64,000 bases of DNA from Pantoea cypripedii. GTDB taxonomy: Bacteria; Pseudomonadota; Gammaproteobacteria; Enterobacterales; Enterobacteriaceae. The notes under the pieces were generated by a model. It saw only the letters and a program-made list of their open reading frames with translations, was not told where the DNA came from and made no database searches. Each line of letters starts with the position of its first letter. Position 1 is the stretch's first letter. The DNA lies in contig NZ_MLJI01000001.1 of the NCBI RefSeq assembly GCF_002095535.1, positions 186,001 to 250,000 on the forward strand. The letters run 5' to 3'. Shown piece after piece: positions 1 through 17,435 of this stretch. Both the position numbers and the translations under genes were made by a program.

Positions 1-89
1 ACGAGAAAAGCCGCCTGAAAGTGTCTGTTTCCATCTTCGGTCGTGCAACACCTGTCGAGCTGGATTTCAGCCAGGTGGAAAAAGGCTAA
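1..89 (+). CDS. nusG: Transcription termination/antitermination factor NusG, 3' end only
   Basis: The window opens inside this gene. Reading from base 3, the last 28 codons give the C-terminal KOW-domain tail (EKSRLKVSVSIFGRATPVEL and on to FSQVEKG), nearly identical to E. coli NusG, ending in TAA at 87-89. NusG binds RNA polymerase and couples it to Rho or to ribosomal protein S10. The position directly upstream of rplK is the standard enterobacterial order (secE-nusG-rplKAJL-rpoBC). The start lies outside the window. Confidence 0.95.
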   Translation, partial: EKSRLKVSVSIFGRATPVELDFSQVEKG

Positions 90-109
90 CACCTTATACA
101 TTTTTGTAG

Positions 110-138
110 TTGCAGCAGGCGCGGAATTTATCTACAAT
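110..138 (+). promoter_or_regulatory. Promoter for rplKA (P-L11), overlapping a nusG terminator-like hairpin
   Basis: A -35 box TTGCAG (110-115) and a -10 box TACAAT (133-138) are separated by 17 bases, followed by a GC-rich discriminator. This is the expected position of the main promoter of the L11 operon. The -10 box overlaps an inverted repeat (118-128 with 136-146) followed by a T-rich run. In RNA coming from nusG this could fold as a terminator, so end and start signals may be superimposed. Assignment is from motif and position. Confidence 0.65.
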
Positions 139-189
139 TTCGCGCCTTTTGTTTTTATGCGCTGGCAACAGCGTGTGAATTGTCATCAC

Positions 190-219
190 GGGGAGCCTGT
201 TTTTCAGGCGCTATAACCC
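190..219 (+). promoter_or_regulatory. rplK leader hairpin, probable L1 translational operator
   Basis: Just upstream of the rplK ribosome binding site, an inner stem GCCTG/CAGGC (195-199 with 205-209) is closed by an outer GGG/CCC stem (191-193 with 217-219), leaving an asymmetric internal loop. In E. coli, L1 represses rplKA translation by binding a two-stem leader structure that mimics its 23S rRNA site. This one has the same shape and place. L1 binding itself is inferred. Confidence 0.6.
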
Positions 220-225
220 AATTGA

Positions 226-1371
<1,146 letters not shown>

Positions 1372-1378
1372 TTGCTGC

Positions 1379-1407
1379 TTGTAACGGGCGAAAAATTCAT
1401 CTAGAAT
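1379..1407 (+). promoter_or_regulatory. Promoter for rplJL-rpoBC (P-L10)
   Basis: TTGTAA (1379-1384) and TAGAAT (1402-1407) are separated by 17 bases, just after rplA. This is the expected site of the promoter that feeds rplJ, rplL, rpoB and rpoC. The -10 box lies within the loop of an inverted repeat (ACGGGCG at 1384-1390, CGCCCGT at 1412-1418). The bases around the -10 resemble those of the L11 promoter. Confidence 0.65.
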
Positions 1408-1529
1408 CTTACGCCCGTTGTTCTGGTTGATCATTCAATTCAGAACCCAGATTCATAGTGAATGGAGAGTAAAGGCTAACCCCTTTGTAATTCAGTCACT
1501 AAGGTTGGAGCCAGGCCTTATCCTGGCCT

Positions 1530-1695
1530 CCGTCCAAGACCGCAGGAGCGCAACATCTTTGGATGAAACGCTTAATCCCCTGCGTAGACGGTGACAGAAC
1601 CAAAAAGAATTTTTTTCTTCACTGGATTCTGCTCACCGTGTAATAGCGCTTATTACCTTCGGGTAAATAGGTGAAGTGAGTTCCAGGGAAATCCT
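1530..1695 (+). promoter_or_regulatory. rplJ leader RNA (L10 leader, L10-L12 autoregulation)
   Basis: The 353 bases between rplA and rplJ hold no gene. They contain the conserved leader recognised by the L10-(L12)4 complex, including CCAAGACCGCAGGAG, CCCCTGCGTAGACGGTGACA and the later CACCGTGTAATAGCGCTTATT, all very close to the E. coli leader. Binding of excess L10-L12 blocks rplJ translation, and rplL is coupled to it. The boundaries given are approximate. Confidence 0.85.
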
Positions 1696-1724
1696 TCCCT
1701 GGTCAAATCCAGGAGCAAAAGCTA

Positions 1725-2222
1725 ATGGCATTAAATCTTCAAGACAAACAAGCGATTGTTGCTGAAGTCAGCGAAGTAGCCAAAGGCGCGCTGTCAGCGG
1801 TTGTTGCGGATTCCCGCGGCGTGACCGTTGATAAAATGACCGAACTGCGTAAAGCAGGTCGTGAAGCTGGCGTTTACATGCGTGTTGTTCGTAACACCCT
1901 GCTGCGCCGCGTCGTTGAAGGTACTCCTTTCGAGTGCCTGAAAGACACGTTTGTTGGTCCGACCCTGATTGCATACTCTATGGAACACCCGGGCGCTGCT
2001 GCTCGTCTGTTCAAAGAGTTCGCGAAAGCGAATGCAAAATTCGAGGTCAAAGCTGCAGCCTTTGAAGGTGAGCTGATCACGGCGGCCAATATTGACCGTC
2101 TGGCAACTCTGCCGACTTACGAAGAAGCACTGGCACGTCTGATGTCGACCATGAAAGAAGCCGCTGCTGGCAAACTGGTCCGCACTCTGGCTGCTGTTCG
2201 CGATGCAAAAGAAGCGGCTTAA
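1725..2222 (+). CDS. rplJ: 50S ribosomal protein L10
   Basis: 165 codons, the E. coli length. The N-terminal domain (opening [20 protein letters not shown]) binds 23S rRNA at the stalk base. The C-terminal helix binds L7/L12 dimers. L10 with L12 represses its own translation through the leader upstream. A clear AGGAG precedes the ATG. rplL follows after 63 bases in the same transcript. Confidence 0.98.
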   Translation: MALNLQDKQAIVAEVSEVAKGALSAVVADSRGVTVDKMTELRKAGREAGVYMRVVRNTLLRRVVEGTPFECLKDTFVGPTLIAYSMEHPGAAARLFKEFAKANAKFEVKAAAFEGELITAANIDRLATLPTYEEALARLMSTMKEAAAGKLVRTLAAVRDAKEAA

Positions 2223-2285
2223 GGCCAGCTCTTTTCCTTCGTACTTTAACGCATAAACTTATACTGATTCTTAGGAACAATTGTT

Positions 2286-2648
2286 ATGTCTATTACTAAA
2301 GACCAAATTCTGGAAGCTGTTGCAGCTATGTCCGTAATGGAAGTAGTTGAGCTGGTTTCTGCTATGGAAGAAAAATTCGGCGTTTCTGCTGCTGCTGCTG
2401 TAGCTGTTGCTGCTGGCCCGGCTGAAGCTGTTGAAGAGAAAACTGAGTTCGACGTTGTACTGAAAGCTGCTGGCGCTAACAAAGTTGCAGTAATCAAAGC
2501 CGTTCGTACCGCAACTGGTCTGGGCCTGAAAGAAGCCAAAGATCTGGTTGAAGCAACTGGCGTGATCAAAGAAGGCATCAGCAAAGCTGACGCTGCTGCT
2601 CTTGAAGCACAGCTGAAAGAAGCTGGCGCTGACGTTGAAGTTAAGTAA
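2286..2648 (+). CDS. rplL: 50S ribosomal protein L7/L12
   Basis: 120 codons, one fewer than E. coli. The layout is typical: an N-terminal dimerisation helix (about 1-35), an alanine- and valine-rich flexible hinge (about 36-53), and a C-terminal factor-binding domain containing [20 protein letters not shown]. It forms the multi-copy stalk that recruits translation GTPases. Codon use is strongly biased, as expected for one of the most abundant proteins. An attenuating terminator follows and lowers read-through into rpoB. Confidence 0.98.
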   Translation: MSITKDQILEAVAAMSVMEVVELVSAMEEKFGVSAAAAVAVAAGPAEAVEEKTEFDVVLKAAGANKVAVIKAVRTATGLGLKEAKDLVEATGVIKEGISKADAAALEAQLKEAGADVEVK

Positions 2649-2688
2649 GACAACCTTCGGGTTGCAGTCTGAGTAGTTTCAGACTGAT

Positions 2689-2719
2689 GGCTGGTGACTT
2701 TTTGGTCACCAGCCTTTTT
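2689..2719 (+). terminator. Partial terminator (attenuator) between rplL and rpoB
   Basis: A ten-pair stem (GGCTGGTGAC at 2689-2698 with GTCACCAGCC at 2705-2714) is followed by TTTTT. It sits where E. coli has the attenuator that makes rpoBC transcription a fraction of rplJL transcription. Confidence 0.85.
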
Positions 2720-2976
2720 GCGCTACAGAGCCGCAATGGGGTTTCGCATTGTTTGTCCATTGGTGCTCTTCAATATCTTTTTCTATCGACGACTTAATAT
2801 ACTGTTTTCCTGCGCGGGTTCCCTGCCCATGCTGAAGCAATGAAATGATTTAAGAGTGATAGAAAGATGTATTGCATGTGATGCCCCGCATCGCATGAGA
2901 AACAAAATAGTGTTGCATGAACTGTCCTTCAGGACGGACAGCGTGGGTCGACTTGTCAGCTAGCTGAGGAACCCTA
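2720..2976 (+). other. rplL-rpoB spacer, no gene
   Basis: About 260 bases without a plausible reading frame between the attenuator and rpoB. In E. coli this spacer carries an RNase III processing site. I could not delimit a convincing long duplex here. The rpoB ATG is preceded by TGAGGAACCC, a normal ribosome binding site. Confidence 0.5.
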
Positions 2977-5900
2977 ATGGTTTACTCCTATACCGAGAAA
3001 AAACGTATTCGTAAGGATTTTGGTAAACGTCCGCAAGTGCTGGACATACCTTATCTCCTTTCTATCCAGCTTGACTCGTTCCAGAAGTTTATCGAGCAAG
3101 ATCCAGAAGGTCAGTACGGGCTGGAAGCAGCATTCCGTTCCGTATTCCCGATCGCGAGCTACAGCGGCAACTCCGAGTTGCAGTATGTCAGCTACCGTCT
3201 GGGTGAACCTGTCTTTGACGTAAAAGAATGTCAGATCCGTGGCGTGACGTTTTCTGCACCGCTGCGCGTCAAACTGCGTCTGGTGATCTACGAGCGCGAA
3301 GCGCCGGAAGGCACAGTCAAAGACATTAAAGAACAAGAAGTTTACATGGGCGAAATTCCGCTCATGACCGAAAACGGTACCTTTGTTATCAACGGTACTG
3401 AGCGTGTTATCGTTTCTCAGCTGCATCGTAGTCCTGGCGTTTTCTTTGACAGCGATAAGGGTAAAACGCACTCTTCCGGTAAAGTGCTGTACAACGCACG
3501 TATCATCCCTTACCGCGGTTCATGGCTCGACTTCGAGTTTGACCCGAAAGACAACCTGTTCGTCCGTATTGACCGTCGCCGTAAGCTGCCGGCCAGTATC
3601 ATTCTGCGCGCGCTGCATTACACCACGGAGCAGATTCTTGATCTGTTCTTTGAGAAAGTGGTGTTCGAAATCCGCGACAACAAACTGCAGATGGAACTGG
3701 TGCCTGAGCGCCTGCGTGGTGAAACCGCCTCCTTCGATATCGAAGCCAACGGTACGGTCTACGTTGAGAAAGCTCGTCGTATCACTGCCCGCCACATCCG
3801 CCAGCTGGAAAAAGACAATATCCAGCACATCGAAGTACCGGTTGAATACATTGCCGGTAAAGTGGTGGCAAAAGATTACATCGACGAGAACACCGGTGAG
3901 CTGATTGTTGCAGCGAACATGGAACTGTCTCTGGATCTGCTGGCGAAACTGAGCCAGTCCGGTCATAAGCGCATTGAGACCCTGTTCACCAACGATCTGG
4001 ATCACGGTCCGTATATTTCCGAAACGCTGCGTGTTGACCCAACCAACGATCGCCTGAGCGCGCTGGTTGAGATCTACCGCATGATGCGTCCTGGCGAGCC
4101 GCCGACGCGTGAAGCTGCGGAAAACCTGTTCGAGAACCTGTTCTTCTCTGAAGATCGTTACGATCTGTCTGCGGTTGGCCGCATGAAGTTCAACCGTTCT
4201 CTGCTGCGTGACGAGATCGAAGGTTCCGGTATCCTGAGCAAGTCTGACATCATTGAAGTGATGAAGAAGCTCATCGATATCCGTAACGGTAAAGGCGAAG
4301 TGGACGATATCGACCACCTCGGCAACCGTCGTATCCGTTCCGTCGGCGAAATGGCAGAAAACCAGTTCCGTGTTGGCCTGGTGCGTGTAGAGCGTGCGGT
4401 GAAAGAACGTCTTTCACTGGGCGACCTCGACACCCTGATGCCACAGGACATGATCAACGCCAAGCCGATTTCTGCGGCAGTGAAAGAGTTCTTTGGTTCC
4501 AGCCAGCTGTCTCAGTTTATGGACCAGAACAACCCGCTGTCTGAAATCACGCACAAGCGTCGTATTTCTGCCCTCGGCCCAGGCGGTCTGACCCGTGAAC
4601 GTGCTGGCTTCGAAGTCCGTGACGTACACCCGACTCACTACGGTCGCGTATGTCCAATCGAAACGCCGGAAGGTCCGAACATCGGTCTGATCAACTCGCT
4701 GTCTGTGTATGCACAGACCAACGAGTATGGCTTCCTGGAAACGCCGTATCGTCGCGTAGTTGACGGTAAAGTGAGTGACGAAATCCATTACCTCTCTGCA
4801 ATTGAAGAGGGTAACTTCGTTATCGCTCAGGCGAACACCAACCTGGCCGACGACGGTTCATTCGTTGACGATCTGGTTACCTGTCGTAGCAAAGGCGAAT
4901 CAAGCCTGTTCAGCCGCGACCAGGTTGACTATATGGACGTTTCGACCCAGCAGGTTGTTTCTGTTGGTGCGTCACTGATCCCGTTCCTGGAACACGATGA
5001 CGCCAACCGTGCATTGATGGGTGCAAACATGCAACGTCAGGCGGTTCCGACTCTGCGTGCTGATAAGCCGCTGGTTGGTACCGGTATGGAACGTGCTGTT
5101 GCTGTTGACTCCGGTGTTACCGCCGTAGCCAAACGTGGCGGTACTATCCAGTACGTTGATGCATCACGTATCGTGATCAAGGTTAACGAAGATGAGATGT
5201 ATCCGGGCGAAGCCGGCATCGACATCTACAACCTGACCAAATATACCCGTTCGAACCAGAACACCTGTATCAACCAGATGCCGTGTGTTTCTCTGGGCGA
5301 ACCGATTGAGCGCGGCGACGTGCTGGCAGATGGCCCGTCTACCGACCTCGGTGAACTGGCGCTGGGCCAGAACATGCGCGTAGCGTTCATGCCGTGGAAC
5401 GGTTACAACTTCGAAGACTCCATCCTCGTTTCTGAGCGTGTAGTACAGGAAGATCGTTTCACTACCATCCATATTCAGGAACTGGCTTGTGTGTCTCGTG
5501 ACACCAAACTGGGGCCAGAAGAGATCACTGCTGACATCCCGAACGTGGGTGAAGCAGCGCTCTCCAAACTGGATGAATCCGGCATTGTTTACATCGGCGC
5601 TGAAGTGACCGGTGGTGACATTCTGGTTGGTAAGGTAACACCGAAAGGTGAAACCCAGCTGACGCCAGAAGAGAAACTGCTGCGTGCGATCTTCGGTGAA
5701 AAAGCCTCTGACGTGAAAGATTCGTCACTGCGCGTGCCGAACGGCGTTTCCGGTACGGTTATTGACGTGCAGGTCTTTACCCGCGATGGCGTGGAAAAAG
5801 ACAAGCGCGCGCTGGAAATCGAAGAAATGCAGCTGAAGCAGGCGAAGAAAGACCTGTCTGAAGAACTGCAGATCCTCGAAGCTGGCCTGTTTGGTCGTAT

Positions 5901-7005
5901 CCAGGCGGTACTGATCTCTGGTGGTGTTGAGGCTGAGAAGCTGGACAAGCTGCCGCGCGAGCGCTGGCTGGAGCTGGGCCTGACCGACGAAGAGAAACAG
6001 AACGCACTGGAGCAGCTGGCTGAGCAGTATGACGAGCTGAAGCACGAGTTTGAGAAGAAACTCGAAGCGAAGCGTCGCAAGATCACTCAGGGCGATGATC
6101 TGGCACCGGGCGTGCTGAAAATCGTTAAGGTGTATCTGGCGGTTAAACGTCAAATCCAGCCTGGTGACAAGATGGCAGGTCGTCACGGGAACAAAGGTGT
6201 TATCTCCAAGATCAACCCGATCGAAGATATGCCTTACGATGAGAACGGCACGCCGGTCGACATCGTTCTGAACCCGCTGGGCGTACCGTCACGTATGAAC
6301 ATCGGTCAGATCCTGGAAACCCACCTGGGTATGGCAGCGAAAGGTATTGGTGAGAAAATCAATGCCATGCTGAAGAAGCAGGAAGAAGTTGCCAAACTGC
6401 GTGAGTTTATCCAGCGTGCTTACGATCTGGGCACTGACGTGCGTCAGAAAGTTGACCTGAACACTTTCAGCGATGATGAAGTGCTGCGTCTGGCAGAGAA
6501 CCTGAAAAAAGGTATGCCGATCGCAACGCCAGTGTTTGACGGCGCGAAAGAAAGCGAAATCAAAGAGCTGCTGCAGCTCGGCGGTCTGCCTTCTTCCGGT
6601 CAGATTACCCTGTTTGACGGCCGTACCGGTGAGCAGTTTGAGCGCCAGGTTACTGTCGGCTACATGTACATGCTGAAACTGAACCACCTGGTCGATGACA
6701 AGATGCACGCCCGTTCCACCGGTTCTTACAGCCTGGTGACTCAGCAGCCGCTGGGTGGTAAAGCACAGTTCGGTGGCCAGCGCTTCGGTGAGATGGAAGT
6801 GTGGGCACTGGAAGCATACGGTGCCGCTTATACCCTGCAGGAAATGCTGACCGTTAAGTCTGATGACGTGAACGGCCGTACGAAGATGTATAAAAACATC
6901 GTCGATGGCAACCATCAGATGGAACCGGGCATGCCGGAATCCTTCAACGTACTGTTGAAAGAGATTCGCTCGCTGGGTATCAACATCGAGCTGGAAGACG
7001 AGTAA
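2977..7005 (+). CDS. rpoB: DNA-directed RNA polymerase subunit beta
   Basis: 1342 codons, exactly the E. coli length and with matching numbering. The beta subunit forms one pincer of the polymerase clamp and part of the active centre. The rifampicin pocket (residues 509-534, beginning [20 protein letters not shown]) has the drug-sensitive residues D516, H526 and S531. The lineage-specific insertions typical of enterobacteria are present. It is expressed from the L10 promoter after attenuation and is followed 81 bases later by rpoC. Confidence 0.99.
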   Translation: MVYSYTEKKRIRKDFGKRPQVLDIPYLLSIQLDSFQKFIEQDPEGQYGLEAAFRSVFPIASYSGNSELQYVSYRLGEPVFDVKECQIRGVTFSAPLRVKLRLVIYEREAPEGTVKDIKEQEVYMGEIPLMTENGTFVINGTERVIVSQLHRSPGVFFDSDKGKTHSSGKVLYNARIIPYRGSWLDFEFDPKDNLFVRIDRRRKLPASIILRALHYTTEQILDLFFEKVVFEIRDNKLQMELVPERLRGETASFDIEANGTVYVEKARRITARHIRQLEKDNIQHIEVPVEYIAGKVVAKDYIDENTGELIVAANMELSLDLLAKLSQSGHKRIETLFTNDLDHGPYISETLRVDPTNDRLSALVEIYRMMRPGEPPTREAAENLFENLFFSEDRYDLSAVGRMKFNRSLLRDEIEGSGILSKSDIIEVMKKLIDIRNGKGEVDDIDHLGNRRIRSVGEMAENQFRVGLVRVERAVKERLSLGDLDTLMPQDMINAKPISAAVKEFFGSSQLSQFMDQNNPLSEITHKRRISALGPGGLTRERAGFEVRDVHPTHYGRVCPIETPEGPNIGLINSLSVYAQTNEYGFLETPYRRVVDGKVSDEIHYLSAIEEGNFVIAQANTNLADDGSFVDDLVTCRSKGESSLFSRDQVDYMDVSTQQVVSVGASLIPFLEHDDANRALMGANMQRQAVPTLRADKPLVGTGMERAVAVDSGVTAVAKRGGTIQYVDASRIVIKVNEDEMYPGEAGIDIYNLTKYTRSNQNTCINQMPCVSLGEPIERGDVLADGPSTDLGELALGQNMRVAFMPWNGYNFEDSILVSERVVQEDRFTTIHIQELACVSRDTKLGPEEITADIPNVGEAALSKLDESGIVYIGAEVTGGDILVGKVTPKGETQLTPEEKLLRAIFGEKASDVKDSSLRVPNGVSGTVIDVQVFTRDGVEKDKRALEIEEMQLKQAKKDLSEELQILEAGLFGRIQAVLISGGVEAEKLDKLPRERWLELGLTDEEKQNALEQLAEQYDELKHEFEKKLEAKRRKITQGDDLAPGVLKIVKVYLAVKRQIQPGDKMAGRHGNKGVISKINPIEDMPYDENGTPVDIVLNPLGVPSRMNIGQILETHLGMAAKGIGEKINAMLKKQEEVAKLREFIQRAYDLGTDVRQKVDLNTFSDDEVLRLAENLKKGMPIATPVFDGAKESEIKELLQLGGLPSSGQITLFDGRTGEQFERQVTVGYMYMLKLNHLVDDKMHARSTGSYSLVTQQPLGGKAQFGGQRFGEMEVWALEAYGAAYTLQEMLTVKSDDVNGRTKMYKNIVDGNHQMEPGMPESFNVLLKEIRSLGINIELEDE

Positions 7006-7086
7006 GCACTCGCATTTGTACTGGTTATGGGATGTTCGGCTGATGTCGAACATCCCTGAGAGTCTCACTCCGACGGGAGCTAATCC

Positions 7087-11310
<4,224 letters not shown>

Positions 11311-11330
11311 TCACTCGATTCGCTAATAAA

Positions 11331-11356
11331 AAACCCTGCCTCGGCAGGGTTTTTTT
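11331..11356 (+). terminator. rpoC terminator
   Basis: A perfect stem AAACCCTGCC/GGCAGGGTTT with a two-base loop is followed by a T run and preceded by an A run, so it could also work for the converging small gene on the minus strand. Confidence 0.92.
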
Positions 11357-11367
11357 CGTCTGTATTC

Positions 11368-11556
11368 TCAGTTCCGGCGGTCTATGTCACCGCGTGTTAA
11401 GCCGATATCGCGCAGCTGCGTATCGCTCAGGTGCGACAGTATGCGTCGGGTTTCCCGGCGTAAACGCCAGGACTTCACCAGTTGCCGCAGTGCACGCAAC
11501 ATATCCAGCAACGTTATATTGAAGGGTCTTGCCGCACGGTTTTGATCGAATTCCAT
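11368..11556 (-). CDS. DUF1127 small protein
   Basis: A 62-residue basic micro-protein ending in the DUF1127 signature LSDTQLRDIGLTRGDIDRRN. Such proteins are common in proteobacteria and often contact RNA or affect phosphate and carbon metabolism, but no function is established for this one. The ATG at 11556 (MEFDQNRAARPFN) is chosen because GAGG lies eight bases upstream; a start 33 bases earlier has no ribosome binding site. It is divergent from the MocR-type regulator, with repeated CAGAT motifs between them, which suggests it could be a target. It converges on rpoC. Confidence 0.8.
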   Translation of the reverse strand: MEFDQNRAARPFNITLLDMLRALRQLVKSWRLRRETRRILSHLSDTQLRDIGLTRGDIDRRN

Positions 11557-11611
11557 TATCCTGCCCTCGGTATGATGTCTGAGAAGCATTGTCCGGTTTT
11601 CGATCGTTTCA

Positions 11612-11693
11612 ATACAGATTCAAAAAACACATTTATTCAACATACAGATTGCATTGTGATGGATCTGAATGGTAAAAATTAACCTCATCTGTA
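11612..11693. promoter_or_regulatory. Repeated TACAGAT motifs between the DUF1127 and MocR genes
   Basis: ATACAGATT occurs at 11612-11620 and again at 11642-11650, exactly 30 bases apart (about three helical turns). An inverted ATCTGTA lies at 11687-11693 and a partial inverted ATCTG at 11664-11668. MocR-type regulators usually bind spaced direct and inverted repeats in the intergenic region they share with their target. The motif copies are seen; binding is inferred. Confidence 0.4.
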
Positions 11694-11730
11694 CTGGTTT
11701 CTTCCCGCTGAAAATCATGTGAGGCATACG

Positions 11731-13188
11731 ATGACGCGTTACCAGCATTTGGCTTGCCTGCTTTCTGACCGCATCGAGCAGGGGCTGTATCGTAGCGGTG
11801 AGCGACTGCCGTCAGTGCGTACGCTCAGCATTGAACACGGCGTCAGCATCAGTACCGTTCAGCAGGCCTATCATGTGCTGGAGGAGAAGCAGCTGATTGT
11901 GCCGCAGCCGCGTTCCGGTTATTTCGTTGCGAGCCGCAAAGCCACGCCGCCTGTTCCGGCCATCACGCGCCCCGCCCAGCGGCCGGTAGAAATCACCCAG
12001 TGGGAATCGGTACTCGAACTGCTCAGTAGCCGCATTGAGGGTGATGTCATTCAGTTAGGCAGCGGTATCCCGGACCTGACGCAGCCCACCCTTAAACCGC
12101 TATGGAAGATCCAGGCTCGTATGGCGCAGAAGCAGGATATTAACCTGCTGAATTATGACTCCCTGTTGGGTGTCACAGCGCTGCGCGAGCAGGTCGCCCG
12201 TCTGACGATTGATAGCGGCTGCCAGCTTACCGCTGACGATATCGTGATCACCACCGGCTGCCATGAAGCGTTGTCGGTATCTATCCGTGCCGTTTGCCAG
12301 CCTGGTGACATCATTGCGGTGGAATCGCCGACTTTCCACGGCACCATGCAGACGCTGCGTGGTTTTGGCATCCGCGTGATTGAAATCCCTACTGACTCGG
12401 TGACCGGCATCAGCCTCGAAGCGCTGGAACTGGCGTTTGAACAGTGGCCGATCAAAGCCGTGGTAGTGGTGCCCAATTGTAATAACCCATTGGGTTTTAT
12501 CATGCCGGAAGCGCGTAAACGTGCGCTGCTGACACTGGCACAACGCTTTGATGCCGCGATTATTGAAGACGATGTGTATGGTGAGCTGGCGTGGGAATAT
12601 CCGCGCCCCATCAGCATTAAATCGCTGGATATGGATGGGCGCGTGCTGTTATGTAGTTCATTTTCCAAAACATTGTCACCGGGCCTGCGTGTCGGCTGGG
12701 TTGCGCCAGGACGCTACCGCGAACGCGTACTGCATATGAAATATATCAGTACCGGTTCATCGGCCACCGTGACGCAGCATGTGGTGGCGGAGTTTATTCG
12801 CCAGGGGTATTACTTGCCGCACCTACGCCGCATGCGTCAGGTTTATCAACGCAATTACGAGACGTTGAGCTGCTGGGTTCGTCACTATTTTCCCTGTGGC
12901 ATTTGCGTATCGCGCCCCCAGGGGAGTTTCCTGATGTGGATCGAACTGCCTGAAGCTTTTGATGCCGTACGCCTGAACGCTGAATTGCGAGAGTCAAAAA
13001 TTCAGGTGGCGGTGGGTTCATTGTTTTCGGCCTCGGGTAAGTATCGCAACTGCCTACGCCTGAATTATGCCTTGCCAATTAATGAGGCGACTGAGCAGGC
13101 GATCGCGCTGGTGGGGGCTGCTGTGGAACATGCCATGACGATATGCAGCGTGGAAAACCCTGCGGGCACAATGCTGCATATTTCGTAG
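11731..13188 (+). CDS. MocR-type transcriptional regulator (GntR helix-turn-helix fused to aminotransferase fold)
   Basis: 485 residues. Residues 1-70 are a GntR winged helix (RYQHLACLLSDRIEQGLYRS, then GERLPSVRTLSIEHGVSIST). After a proline-rich linker (about 70-95) comes a fold-type I aminotransferase-like domain with the PLP-binding lysine K313 in SSFSKTLSPGLRVGW. Members of this family sense PLP or amino compounds (PdxR, GabR, TauR). The ligand cannot be told from sequence. The ATG is chosen because GTGAGG sits six bases upstream; a GTG twelve bases earlier overlaps that site. The stop codon lies inside a GC palindrome shared with convergent thiE. Confidence 0.85.
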   Translation: MTRYQHLACLLSDRIEQGLYRSGERLPSVRTLSIEHGVSISTVQQAYHVLEEKQLIVPQPRSGYFVASRKATPPVPAITRPAQRPVEITQWESVLELLSSRIEGDVIQLGSGIPDLTQPTLKPLWKIQARMAQKQDINLLNYDSLLGVTALREQVARLTIDSGCQLTADDIVITTGCHEALSVSIRAVCQPGDIIAVESPTFHGTMQTLRGFGIRVIEIPTDSVTGISLEALELAFEQWPIKAVVVVPNCNNPLGFIMPEARKRALLTLAQRFDAAIIEDDVYGELAWEYPRPISIKSLDMDGRVLLCSSFSKTLSPGLRVGWVAPGRYRERVLHMKYISTGSSATVTQHVVAEFIRQGYYLPHLRRMRQVYQRNYETLSCWVRHYFPCGICVSRPQGSFLMWIELPEAFDAVRLNAELRESKIQVAVGSLFSASGKYRNCLRLNYALPINEATEQAIALVGAAVEHAMTICSVENPAGTMLHIS

Positions 13189-13213
13189 CAGCGCGGTTTA
13201 ACGCGCTGCTACG
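13184..13213. repeat. GC-rich palindrome between convergent MocR gene and thiE (variant of a dispersed family)
   Basis: Perfect 12-base arms (13184-13195 and 13202-13213) around a six-base loop GTTTAA. The left arm contains the TAG stop of the regulator. There is no T run, so it is not a classical terminator. Its outline GTAGC-GCGCG-TTTA-CGCGC-GCTAC resembles the palindromes after metH, lysC, panS and glgP. Confidence 0.7.
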
Positions 13214-13228
13214 TGCTTCAACTGAGCC

Positions 13229-15990
<2,762 letters not shown>

Positions 15991-15992
15991 TT

Positions 15993-16032
15993 AAAGCCCA
16001 CGTAGCATAGAAGGGCTTTTTGCGAATAACAA
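15993..16032 (-). promoter_or_regulatory. thiC promoter nested in the rsd terminator hairpin
   Basis: On the minus strand, TTGTTA (16027-16032) and TATGCT (16004-16009) are 17 bases apart and lie upstream of the TPP aptamer. The -10 box lies in the loop of a hairpin with arms AAAGCCC (15993-15999) and GGGCTTT (16013-16019), which is placed to terminate rsd. Confidence 0.55.
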
Positions 16033-16052
16033 GTTTTTTACAAATGGGCGAT

Positions 16053-16559
16053 TTAAGCCGGGCGGGCGATAGGACTCTCATTCGCTACCCGCGGATGCGC
16101 CAGCTGATTATCCCATGCCAGACGCACCAGCTTGTCTTCCAGCGTAAAACGCGACTCCAGCACTTCACCCACTTCAGATAGCGCCTGCTGGAAGGTGGTG
16201 CAGTTGTCATCGGTGATGGCTTGTTGCAGATGGCCATCATACAACTGCATCATCCGTTCGGTATTGGCTTCCAGCGACGGGTAAAGCTGCGCAGCAGCAA
16301 TCATCGGGCTGTCGCCCTGCATCTCGCTGATAATATGTTCATACACGCTGAAATGACCGGCGGAGAGATAATCCACCAGATTGTGGCAAAAGGCATCCAG
16401 CGCCCGTTCGTCCAATGCGCTCAGCGCATCTTTCTTCGGCTTCATGCCAACCAACTGATAATAGGTCACGAGTAACTGACGACGCGCGTGTAGCCATGAA
16501 TCGACTAATTCGTTGCCGCTGCCTACACGCTCGGTCAGGTCATCTAACTGAGTAAGCAT
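16053..16559 (-). CDS. rsd: Sigma-70 antagonist Rsd
   Basis: 168 residues, against 158 in E. coli. It opens MLTQLDDLTERVGSGNELVD, closely matching E. coli Rsd, with the helical LVDYLSAGHFSVYEHI core. Rsd binds region 4 of sigma-70 in stationary phase and also stimulates SpoT hydrolase in E. coli. The ATG at 16559 has GGAG six bases upstream; the in-frame ATG four codons earlier overlaps that GGAG and is rejected. It is divergent from nudC, the usual neighbour. Confidence 0.94.
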   Translation of the reverse strand: MLTQLDDLTERVGSGNELVDSWLHARRQLLVTYYQLVGMKPKKDALSALDERALDAFCHNLVDYLSAGHFSVYEHIISEMQGDSPMIAAAQLYPSLEANTERMMQLYDGHLQQAITDDNCTTFQQALSEVGEVLESRFTLEDKLVRLAWDNQLAHPRVANESPIARPA

Positions 16560-16622
16560 ACGAGGCTCCATGTGGGTTATAGTTGTTCATTCTGCGAATA
16601 GACGCTAAGGATGACGATTTAA

Positions 16623-17396
16623 ATGCAACGTGAGATCTCAAGCGTAGACGCTGGCTGGTGGATTGTCAGCCATGAACAAAAACTTTGGCTGCCACAGGGT
16701 GAACTACCGCATGGTACTGCGGAACAATTCGGCCTGGCGGGCAGTGACGGCATGGTGATTGGTGAGTGGCAGGGCGAAAATGTCTGGCTGGTGCGCCAAT
16801 CACGCTCCGATAACATGGGGTCTGTACGCCAACTGATTGATGAGGACGTTGGCCTGTTCCAGCTTGCCGGGCGCGGCGTCCAACTGGCGGAGTTCTATCG
16901 TTCCCATCGCTGGTGCGGCTATTGCGGCCACGAGATGCATTTAAGCAAACGTGAATTCGCCTGCCTGTGCGGCCATTGTCGCGAGCGTTATTACCCGCAA
17001 ATCGCCCCCTGCATCATTGTCGCCATCCGCCGGGGTGATGAGATTTTGCTGGCAAACCATGCGAAGCATCGCAACAACGTTTATACCGTGCTGGCCGGAT
17101 TTGTCGAAGTGGGCGAGACCCTCGAACAGGCGGTGGCACGTGAAGTGATGGAAGAAAGTAATGTACGGGTGAAAAACGTGCGTTACGTGACCTCACAACC
17201 GTGGCCGTTCCCCCATTCGCTGATGATGGCGTATATGGCGGAATATGACGGCGGAGAACTGCAACATGACGGCAAAGAGCTGCTGGATGCGGGCTGGTTC
17301 CGCTACGATGCCCTGCCATTATTACCCCCGCCTGGTACCGTGGCGCGACGTTTGATTGAAGATACCGTTGCCCAGTGTCGCGCCAGCGCGATGTGA
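16623..17396 (+). CDS. nudC: NAD+ diphosphatase / RNA NAD-cap hydrolase
   Basis: 257 residues, the E. coli length. It hydrolyses NADH and removes NAD caps from RNA. The zinc-ribbon cysteines (CGYCGHEM...CLCGHC, around residues 98-119) are intact. The Nudix box [20 protein letters not shown] is complete. The NADH-pyrophosphatase signature SQPWPFPHS follows. It is likely co-transcribed with hemE, which starts 39 bases downstream. Confidence 0.96.
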   Translation: MQREISSVDAGWWIVSHEQKLWLPQGELPHGTAEQFGLAGSDGMVIGEWQGENVWLVRQSRSDNMGSVRQLIDEDVGLFQLAGRGVQLAEFYRSHRWCGYCGHEMHLSKREFACLCGHCRERYYPQIAPCIIVAIRRGDEILLANHAKHRNNVYTVLAGFVEVGETLEQAVAREVMEESNVRVKNVRYVTSQPWPFPHSLMMAYMAEYDGGELQHDGKELLDAGWFRYDALPLLPPPGTVARRLIEDTVAQCRASAM

Positions 17397-17435
17397 AAAT
17401 GCTACACTGGCGCCCTGCAAGTGAGAGAGCCAATT

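Noticed and set aside
3520..4317. Long antisense open frame inside rpoB, and similar ones opposite rpoC, metH, glgB and yjbH
   Set aside because: They are mirror frames of highly codon-biased genes, with no ribosome binding sites or recognisable domains.
2970..7005. Rifampicin-resistance changes in rpoB
   Set aside because: The pocket residues D516, H526 and S531 are the sensitive wild type.
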